Source: Rhipicephalus microplus
Lineage: Eukaryota > Arthropoda > Arachnida > Ixodida > Ixodidae
Assembly (NCBI RefSeq): GCF_043290135.1
Contig: NW_027464588.1
Coordinates: 3,175,501 to 3,239,500 of the forward strand
Direction: 5' to 3'
Length of the DNA stretch: 64,000 bases
Shown here: positions 13,201-24,346 of the stretch, in pieces
How positions within the stretch are numbered: position 1 is the first letter of the stretch
How the letters are laid out: each line of letters begins with the position of its first letter
Translations under genes and position numbers: made by a program
The notes under the pieces: generated by a model
Seen by the model: the letters and a program-made list of their open reading frames with translations, nothing else
The model's database searches: none
Told to the model about the DNA's origin: nothing

Positions 13201-16200
13201 GCAGCGTTTTTCCCCTTGCAGCTTCAACTGTGCACCTTCATGGAAACTTCTACAGGTAAAGTGAGTATGTCTCTTTGATTTTCTTCTTAAAGGGACACTA
13301 AAGTCAAATAACAATTTACGTCAGAGTGAAAGCTCAATGTATGACAACATCTAAAACGACAATATTATCAGCAACAAGGGCCTACTTACCGAGAAATTAA
13401 GGTAAATGCGCAAGAACACAAGTACCACAGTAGGACATTTTCAAAAGGATCCCGATGGTGTCAGACGGACCACCAACAATTAATCACTAGTAATCGATCT
13501 AACTGCACTGAATAAAGAAAGTTCCGGGCATTAGGAGATGCAATAAAATGCTGCTTGTTCGTTTCTGTTTGATTCATGAAAAAAAAAAGAACCGCCGGAC
13601 TTCACTATGGGGAATGGCTCGAGTGATTCAAAAAATGAATTTTCGTGTGGTTACACGAGACAGGTGGTGTTATCTAGCGGAGCGCAGTTGAAACAAAAGT
13701 GTCTGCATTCTCGAAGCCAATGGTGTGAAATTGATCAATGGCCGTTGTTGCTGCTGTGGCTACCGCTGCTTTCAGTCTGCAGCTACTAGCGCAGTAAAGC
13801 TGGGCAACGCTGTGCATAGAAACATGCAGTGACGTCAGTCCGTCCGGTCGGTCCGCTTCTTGAGGCAGGTAATTTTGAAGTGCGCTAACCCGATGCGGAG
13901 CACTAAAACGTGATTTTATTTCAAAATATGCCCTTACTTGGCACAAAAGTAACACTACGAGGTTTCCGGACTGCCATTTCAACAATCAACGTCGACTTAG
14001 TAGTTGACTATAGCGTCCCTTAAAAAAATGTTACAAGAGTATGCAATTGCGGCAAGGTTTTCGCGTCATATTAACTGGAGAAAAGATTGCTTAATCAAGT
14101 AAGTAGACCCCTACTGACTTTTCTTGAAACGTCCTCTTGTTAAGATTACTGTTGTACCAGAACGTAAGTTAACGAAGCTTCAGCTACTGAAAAAGCACAA
14201 ATATAAGCACCGTCCCAACCTCTGCCCTCTCGCCTCTGTGGTATGCATATGCCGACGGTCGCATTTATGGCAACCCTTAGACTAATTAACTAGGGTTGCA
14301 TTTTAGGTTGTGACCAGAAATATTTGAAGAAGAGGTGTAACATAGAAGCCTTGATTAGGATGATAATCATGAAACATTGACAGTTTCCTTTTATCGGCAC
14401 AAATATTGGACAAGTAAGTAGGTTTAATCAGGCCTCCTTGCGAACATATTTTTTCAGCCATACATTGTTATTTGGCATCAGCATTGAGCAACCGATAATT
14501 CCTGGTGAAAGCTTGAGTGTGTGAAGGCCAGCGAAGTTTGCCATGTCACGAGTTAATTAAGTTCATTTAAGCGCTGGCATTTTTTTTTGCCTGAAAAACA
14601 GATCTGTCTCTCGTACGGAGGACTTACTTCCCTCAGATTCTATACAGGGTAGCATCATTTAGCACTGACTCAAAACAACATCATGAATGGCACGGCCAAC
14701 TTTCAAAATATTAAATTTGAGTGAATGTACGAGGCCAAGCTTTTTTTTCGCGTTTTATTGAGCCGGCGCCTTGCAGATGAAGCGAGGCGCACTGGCTCTG
14801 TGGCACGGGACTGCACCGGGACTGATGTGGGTTGTATACTGATGCTGCATGAGAGTGCTGTTGTCGGAATTACCGCGGTTGTTCCGTTGCGCAGTTGTCC
14901 CACACTTCTCTATCGTGACTCGCAGTGGGCCAAGGAAGAGCTGATAATATACTACAAGTGCGTCAGAGAAATGCTGCATCACGTGCCAAGTGCTGTCCGC
15001 GCTTCCATGTCTTTCCGCCTAGGACTAGATGTGCAGGAAGAAAACATCGACAAGGTTGGTTGCCAAAAAAGGCTTTCCTCGTGGTAATCATCGAATACTT
15101 AGGTAACAGCCATGGTGTACGTGATATGCCCTTACCGTTAGGATAACCGCCATATGATTTTGAGGGACACCGCAGTGAAGGGGTCCGAAAATTACGAAGA
15201 AATGTACAAAGATTAAATACTTTTGTACCAGCAACACCTTCTGTTTTTTTAAATATTTTCCTCGCGCAGTAAGAGAATGAAATGCGCTGGATTCAGCCAC
15301 TGTAGCACAGCCAACACTTCGAAAATTTCTAGAAAGCATTGAAAACCACGCGTTGGTGTCCTCAAGTTCTGGTTAAACGACTAGAGTACGGGTGAAAGCT
15401 TTCCCATTCAGTTTTATTTTCTTGAATCTCTTGGTTTTGTTGACCACGTATTGTTATATATATCTTTGTATGTCATGTACAGCGGAAATACCATGATCGA
15501 GATACTTGACGTAAAGATGTTACTTCTGCGTGCGTTTAATTTTTGGATATCTTGTCGTTGCATTATCTTGCTTGTAGAATGTTTCTATTTTCTACTCCTA
15601 TAGTAACCATCATGGAGGGTACACAGTATTCTGTAAATGAATAAATAATAAACAAATAATATTTTTGTGTAGAACGAGTGCCACCCGATGCTGGTTATCA
15701 TTTGAAGGAGTGGTTTGAGAATGTCTGACAATGCTAGTTGCGACGACTGTCGGAACAACAGGCCCTGCGGCAAATCTTATGTGAACGACTTGTCGATAAT
15801 GTGACTAGACAATCGGCTCGGAACTGCTGTAGTTCACCATGACCATAGACATATGTCAGAGCAACTCATTCCAGAAACATGCGAGGGTATACGTGGTCTT
15901 GTGATTATGGTGCTCCACAGCTGACCCAAAGGTCATGGAATCCAATCCCGGCCACGGTGGCCGCACTTTCAATGGTGGCAAAATGCTTAAGGTTCGGGCT
16001 TAAAATTAGGCGCACAATAAATAACCCCCGTTGGTGGAAATCTCTGAAGTGAAATCTACGGCATCTTTCAATTGATGGATATGTGGGGTGTCCCAAAAAC
16101 CCCATATGATATTGACAGACACCGCAGTGAAGGGTTCCGGAAACTTCGACCCCCTGAAGTTTCTTGACGTGCACCCATATCTGAGCACATGGGCTTACAG

Positions 16201-18100
16201 CCATTTAGCCTTCATCCACGGCATCTTTCGTAATCACATCTTACTTTTGGGACGTTAAACCTCAACATAATTAACCACTCTATCATAAGTCGTCCTCAGA
16301 AGTCATCGCTGCAGCTGTGGACGACAATTACATTCTTGATCTTAAAGACAACAAGTTTCCACACGTTGCTGTACGAAAATAACCCCCTCCCCCCAAAGTT
16401 ATCTTGAGTGTGCGCTTGACCTTGATGCTAGACAGCTCTGCCAACGTCAGTTTCATCGTCTTCCTCCTTACATGTGTGTCGTCATAGCAACGGACATACA
16501 CAGTGTTGGCTTGTTCTTCTCTTCCATGTGCTCCTCTTTGTTGGTCAGCGACAGGCCCGGCGGGTGCACGCGACCCTTGAGATCTCCCTTTTATCATGCG
16601 ACAACCGCGCCGGTCATACGAAGAGAAAAATGGGCGGCGTGCTGCTGCTTGCATACGTGAAACGACCGCGCCATGCTTTCAATGGTAGTTGTTTGTACGC
16701 TCTAAAACGTTGGTTTAACTCCATTGAGCCGTGGAATTTTCAAAAGCCAGCCTTCATTTGTATTGTATCACTGGGTTACTCTCCTGTGCTTGTTCATCTA
16801 TAAGTTTTAATGTTGCAATAATGATGTCCTAAAGCAGAAAGCTTCGTTATCGTCACGGACGTGGTTGTACGAACAAGTATGTCTTATTCGAAAATTATAG
16901 CAAATACATTTACATTGTCAGTGAATGAAGAAAAACACAATTATAACATGCTATTCAAGATACTTCAAACACTACACCACCATCGGATGGAAGGGTAGGC
17001 GAGTTTCGTTCTCGAAAGTTAGAGCCTGTCTCCGTTTGCCATTTACTCCAGCGTCCTTGTTTCGCGCAGAGCTCTGCTTCAAGTCTCTCGAAGATCTTCG
17101 CAGTGCAAGTGCGACGACTATGAATCTCAAGTACCTTAACTAAAACGCGTTGATAACATTTTTTCAGATGCTACGCTGTGAAGCCAAAGGAGGAACCCAT
17201 GTATTGGTAAGTAACCAACGTAAATATAGTCTCATTCACACGAATGTGCGCCACTTGAAATAACTAAGCGCCTCGAAAACACTTCAACGCACTCTAAAAA
17301 AATATCGAGTAGAAAGGGTGTCTTTTTGTCCCACAACAATAATCGTCATCAGGCTTGCGTGTGCTTGTTTTCTTGAAAACTCGGCGCTGGCGACTTTCCT
17401 ATCGAGAAAGCAATGTAACTATGATAATGGGCATGTCAATCGTGACCGGAATGTACCGGGCGTGGGGTGATAGCGCAAAAATGGAATGCAATTTAGATGA
17501 CGATTATTGTTGCGGGACAAGAAGACACCCTTTTTACACGCTCTTTCTTTAGAGTGCGGATGCTGTGACTACTGTTTTGCAGCTGAACTTTGGCCCTCTT
17601 GTTTGTGTGTTCCTCGTTATGATTACTGATCTCCTTTCTCTTCAGCCAAGTCTCCAACCTTGGCGCATAACCTTCACGCATTTTCTCTTTTTAAGAGCCT
17701 CTCATTCTGGCGAACTGTTGCAATGCTAGAGATAATATTTTATCACTGAAGTTATCACTGCCGTAGATGATATTCGCTATAAGCTTTAGTGAGATCCCGG
17801 GACACTTTCTATGATCACAACGTGTCTGACGGTTTTCGCACAATGTGTCTGACAATTTTTTGTGGTGTGGCGCCAATCTCTTTGTCGATATGAACAGCAA
17901 TATCTAAGCAAAAGTTTTACACTGACACTACTGTAAAACACTTTGAGTCTCTCTAAGTAGTTAGGCCGTGTATACGTTCTAGTTGATTTCCCACTGCCAG
18001 GGGTCAGTAGCAAGGTTGTAGCTGCAATATGCTAATTTATAGTGACCAGGTGACTGTTAATTCATTTATAATTTAAGGAGAAACTTAAGCAGTGGGTTTT

Positions 18101-18146
<46 letters not shown>

Positions 18147-21100
18147 CTCGCTATAAATTTGATTACGGCCACTTCAGGGCAAACGTCTCTTTTATGCTTC
18201 ACTTAAAAACTCAGTCATGTTCGTGCTGCAACATTCGTAATTTAACTTCATGTTTTGATGAAATTTTTGAATTCCAATTCATTCCAGCTTCTTGATCACA
18301 AGCTTCCTAATTTTGTCGGCCTGGCTAATTTTTCGCCTCCGACTCACGCATTAATAGGCAGGCTGAAAGCGCCATAGTAACCTACGATTTACTGATGCCA
18401 TTGCTAAGCATGATCAATGAATTAGGCAGTGAATGCGGAAAAGTAGGTTCAAGATTGAATATATACGCAGAAAACTAAAGGGATATTGATCAGTATCAGA
18501 AGCTAACAACTCAGCGATAGGCAGCGAGGCTCTAGAACTTGTGAACAAATACGACTGCTTAAAGCAGGTAGTGACCGTGGATCTGAACAATGGTAATAAA
18601 CTAACTAGAAGAATAAAAAAGGGGTAGAGCTTGTTTGATTAGTATTCTCGATTTGTGTAACGTGCTTTATTTCTTCTCTCAAGAGGGAAGTATATAACAG
18701 CTCCGTTTTCCCCTTACGTGCTGGGCAGAACCAATAGACCCAGTAGGTAAGTAAGGCAAAGGTTCAGCTTATATTGAGGACAGCACAGCAAGCTATTAAA
18801 AGAAAAAAATAATAGAAGTAACCTTAACAAATAAGCGAGAAGAGTGAGTCAAGGATTAAATGCGTGTTAAGAGAATCTTAGCGGAAATGCAAGAGGTTCA
18901 AAAGCTTGCTTTAGGCCGAGTGGTAAACGATAATCATATTTACGGACAATCATTTCGTAGTCACAAAATAAAAGCTTATCGCTTGTCTTGCTAGCACTAA
19001 TTACTTCCAAAACAATATAATTTCACACCATCCTTATTCACACACTCATGCCGTGTTTGCGTCCCAGTTCGAAGGAATCCAGCGGCCCGAATTCCTGCGC
19101 TGCCTTTCCGGACACCGAGAGCGTCCTCACATGACCGAGCTGTACGATACGTCGGCTGTGTACGACAATCCTGACCCCAACGAGAAGGTGGGTACTAGGG
19201 TCGCATAAGGTCATTACGAAGTAACTACCGCAGAGACGCTTATACACGAAAAAAAAAAGCTGCAGCAGTATTCTTTTATTGTGTTCGTAGTAGTAAAGAC
19301 ACTTGAAGAGATTTTAGCCATCGACATTATGTTCCTCATGCAGTGTACGTGTCACTATTCAAGTTGAAGTTTACGTCATTTATATTTTTTTTGCTAGCGT
19401 CATGCTCCCACAAAGGGATTCTTGGATGGGATTTTCTTTCGTGCCATCGGACTATGATAGATTGCTCACGTGCAGAACTTGCCCTTACGCCGCTGCCAAC
19501 TTCTCGTTTGGTGGATTCCCTTCCCGAAGCTTGCAAGCTTATCGTCACTGCAGACACGGAAAGAGCACCGAACACAACCACTCTTGTAGCCCTGACCTGT
19601 ACGGCCGCTCCTGCCGGAACTGTTTTGTTTTCTCCGTCGGACGTGTTTCTCCGCAGCCGTAGCCTACACCTGCCCTTTGCCGTATTATCGTGGAGTCCGG
19701 TGCTATACCAGCATGCTTATTGCGAATTCACTATCGTCGCCAGTCACTTTGCAGAGAATGTTTGGGCAGCATGCAGTACGTTCTTCGGCCTTCCAGTTTG
19801 TTTGTACGTGAATAAATCACGTGACGCTCATATAAATTGTGAGTGATACGGTTTTATTCGGATGAGATATAGGGAAAGAGCGTTAGGAGAAACGTGATGG
19901 TTTGCTGCGCACTTTCTAATGACGCAAACAAGGAAAGCCGTAAGTTGAAGAGGAAATAGATGTGGAGCAGATCAGCAGTCATCTTCCTCCTACAGCTTGC
20001 TGGACAATGTAACCGGTGCAATCTCTATGCGTGGTTGGGCCTCCATAGGCGGCACGCGCCTTCTGCCTTGCAAATTATCTGTTTGGTGTGAATAACTCAG
20101 CAAGACATGGAGACCAATGGCCTCCTCACGTCGCCTTATCATGCTTATAGTTTTGAAAGTGACTTTACATTAGTTTTCACGTTGTTAAAGGAAAACACAT
20201 CGCGCACTGTTTGATTATCTGTGCGTACCTTGTTAACAACTACTGCGTTTATAGCGATTGTTTTGATGGAGCCTAATTGATATAGGACCGTGTACTTAAG
20301 ATAAGGGCAGGCTAATTAACTCCACGTCTTCTAATTTGCGCAGCCTTCGAAAACGTTCTGTCTCAGAATCATAGCGCGATTTATGAATATACAACCCTTA
20401 GAATGATTGTAATACAGTAAGTGTTAGCCATTTGCAATGCAGCCGTTATTGTTTACAGGGCTCACCCGACTGCTTACTTGGTGATTTAGTTAGAAAGTGA
20501 AGGGCGATTGAAATACACGCGGCAGGAAAAACAACTCAGCATTTTCGTTTTGCTGTCGAATACATAGCTAACACCATTAGTGCTTCGCGATTCACGCGAA
20601 AATAAGACTTTGTAGCTTCCCTACCTTTTAAAACATGGATGCTCTCCAGGAAAAGAATACGCACGAATGCTTTGGCAGCAGTACGTAACAATGATCTGGC
20701 CGTTCGAGCTACACGCATGGAGAAATTTTCAGAATACTCTGCTCCCAATTCTTTTCGTTCTATTGTTCTGCACCAAAAAAATGATGGCTGGGTGAATTGT
20801 CTTACCTATTTCAACTGTGGTATTACACGTTTTATTATTTTTGGTCTGGAACTCTAACCGAGAAATGAATGCTTGATCCATCTAACACACTTTTTTAATG
20901 TCGTCAGAGCAGGTCCTATAAGCTACTATCTTTCTTGTATATATGCGAACTTGATGCTCATGAGAAGACTGGCCTTATTATAGATAACCTAGTCTTTTAC
21001 ATTGTCCTACATTGGTCGAATAATAATAATAGGAAAAACTACTTGCACGAAATGAGTTGCCCACTATTATTGCGGAACCACTCCGTCGAACAAATATTGA

Positions 21101-24100
21101 CCAACCAGAGCATTCAGTATGATATCACAAGTCAAACACATCATTTCGAGAACGCTTAAGGTGATCACGTCCACTTCTTCGGCTGATAATCAATTGGCCA
21201 GTACCTGCTTACGATTACTCAAGTCATGCTTGTACAGTTAGCCAACATATTTCACAATGAAACGCATAACGAACGCGCTTTCGAGGTTTCGAAGACTATA
21301 GAGCTACACATTTTCATCTTATAACGATGTTCAAACACTGATGCAAATTTAAAAGCTTGCGTCTTCAATCACACTTTCAAAATTTATGTTTCTCGGTTGT
21401 TCGTTTCAGAAACATTTCTTAGCGTCAACAATTTGAATAAATTTTCTTGTCAGGTGGGCCTGAAAAGTAAGTGCATTGGCATAATTGTTTGACAATATAA
21501 CATAACACTTGCTTATCTTGTCATCTTCACACTGCGTGCATGTCACATGAATCTAATATACATAAAGATGAAAGACGTAATTAACTATTTCTGTATTCAT
21601 TATTTCAGCTGAAGTTGTGCGTCATGCATAAACGAGCCTCGAGTGAGGTGAGTGTTTATGTAAAACTCATCAGTCTTCCTTCACATTTTTCTTTGGATAT
21701 ATATTTCGCTCATTTTAGTTTTACACACCTTATTAGCGCACACACACCTTTGCAGCTTTAGATGAAGCACTGTGCCTGCTCTTTTTCTTCCTGTACCATG
21801 TAGCGTATAGAAATGAAAAGGCTTAGGTGACGTTCGCCATGCAACGCAAAATACGAACCTGCCGGTATATTTCGAAAATGACGAGGGGATTGCCCATAGT
21901 GATGGGACTGCTCACCTAACAGTGCAAACATAAAAAAAATAGAGTAGGTGACCTTAACACTTAGCATAACCACGCAGATTAAGTTGGCGGGAAGACGATG
22001 GGACAACCTTCTGCGCACACGTTCAGGCACCCGAATATTGTTGACTTGGGGACACTTAGGTTATAACTAGGCACTGCTCATCAAGCCGACCTTGTAGGAG
22101 TGCGTTTTTATATTAAAAAAAACTAGAGTCGGCGGCACGGTGAAATTTCCAGACTGTGCTGGGAAGGTTTCCACAGCCTGACTTGATCGAGACTTGTAGA
22201 GTTATGAGAGTAGTTTGAAGCTAAACAGTAGGAAGACCCAAATGGGAAAGGAAGCAGTTTACATTGAGTCAATATCTCGTGCCGTGGTTTCTGCTTCTCT
22301 TATGCAAAAGTCTCGGTCACTTGATATATGCTTGTTGTATCGATTTCTGCCCACAAACGATGACCAGAAGGACAACGCTTGCATATCTGTTAAGGCCACC
22401 GTATTCATTCCACAGCAATCAATAGGAAACTTCTAATGGTACTCCTCGAAAAGCTCCGCAGCATGCGAAACACTGGTTGGTTAAACATAAAAGAAAAAGG
22501 AAACAGAAAAACCGATTCAAATATCGGGGTTTAACGTTAAAAAATACACAGTAAGTATTGAAAAGCGGCTTGGCCTCTGACTCGAGAACAATTTAAATAT
22601 TTTTTGTACCATTGCCCGAAGAATTATTTACTTGCATGCCTGGCGATATCATTTCAGCAAGTTGTCGAACCTGCAGTTTCGTGCTTAGTAAACAATAGTT
22701 GTTCAGCTGCTAAGACGCGTTTAAAAAATAAATCAAGGAAACGCAAATGTGCTACGTATTCAGCTTACTCTGTAATTCGATGCTGTCTGACAAATCTTTT
22801 CATCACAATTTTAAATGCAGTGACTCACCACGGTGGTCTATAGTGGTTATGTTGGTGGATTTCTGACCCGCAAATCACGGGATCGAATCCCCACTGCGGG
22901 GGGCCGAATTCACGAAGGAAGCGCATTTGCTCGAGGCTCGTGTTGTTAGCCTCAGATGCACATTAAGGAACATCTCGCCACCACATTCCCGCATTCCTCC
23001 ATTACGGCATCTCTCATCATGATATCATCATTCCCGAATGTGAAACACAAAAAGTCGTAAATAGTTTAGGTACAGCATGAAAAGTTAGGCACTTATGTAA
23101 TTTGCATTTACGGTCATTTTTGTTTCTGAGCAATAATACGTTTGTAAATTTTTGCTGCTCCGTAGTCAACAGCCTAACAACTGATTAACGATACACGTCG
23201 TATATTAGTGTGGATTTACTATGGTTTATTTTGGAATAGTGAGGCTGAAATAAATTAGTTTCTGCCACAGACGTTTTGTAGAAAACATTTTTTGATGCTC
23301 TTGCGCTTGTTTTCATGCGCGTTTTGATCACTTTGCAGGTGTTTATGGAATACAGACAGTACCAAACTACGGTAGAAAAGGAACAGAAGAGGCTGGAGGT
23401 ACGGCGGCGCTGTCCTTTTTCATCTGATTTATTTGAAAAGAAATCATTACATCATAGAGCTCAATTGCAATGTACGACACAATATTTGTATATCATGGTC
23501 TGCGCTGCGTTAACCACAGTGAGGTTCGTTTTACTAACAAATAATGCCTTACTTCTCTGTGGCGGGAAGTTAAGTCATTGTGTTGGTTACATTGGTGAAA
23601 GATGCATTGAAAAAATTAAACACATAAGAAGGAGAAAGCGTAGAAGGAGCACTGCTATGCTTTTTTGTTTCAGTGCTCGTTCAGTAGTGTGCCATCCGGA
23701 TTTTTCGCTTTGTCGCGCTGTCTTTCGCATATGAAAAAAATAAGCTAGTATTTAGCCATCTTAGTTATGTTAGTTATCTTAGCTATGTTCGAACAATCAT
23801 TATTAGGTCAGAAAAGTTTCACAACTTCAAAGTTTGCAATCTAGCAATGTTTTCAAAGAAGTCACTGCATTTAAATTGTTAAGCTACGCACATTGTTAGC
23901 TCCACTTGAATTCTGAATTTTGATGGATACTATTGCACCTCTTAATTCTATAAATCTATTCACAACTTTATTCTGATGAACATATCAACATAAAATGGTG
24001 TTTTTAGGTTTTCGTACTTCTATAGCGATATTCCTTGAAATTCCATGACTTCTCTACAGTGATGCTGATGAATTGTGCTGTACTGGATGTTTTTCACTTT

Positions 24101-24299
24101 CCTCACCACTGTCCTTGTTTTGATTTTTTGTTTTTGCTTGCTTTTGTTTTTTGTTCACGAAACTGTTTACACGAGTATATGTCTCACTCCTTTTTTTTGT
24201 TTACGAGCCGGGATGTAGGCCTAGTCAGGAAACAGTTTCGTCTGTTCCCTTTTGCCTCATCTCGGTGGCATGTAACTGTTGTGTACACATGCCAGAATA

Positions 24300-24346
<47 letters not shown>

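Noticed and set aside
17058..17143. Extra exon of the Cys-repeat gene after ttcgcgcag
   Set aside because: No donor gives a phase-0 join and the peptide lacks the Cys pattern.
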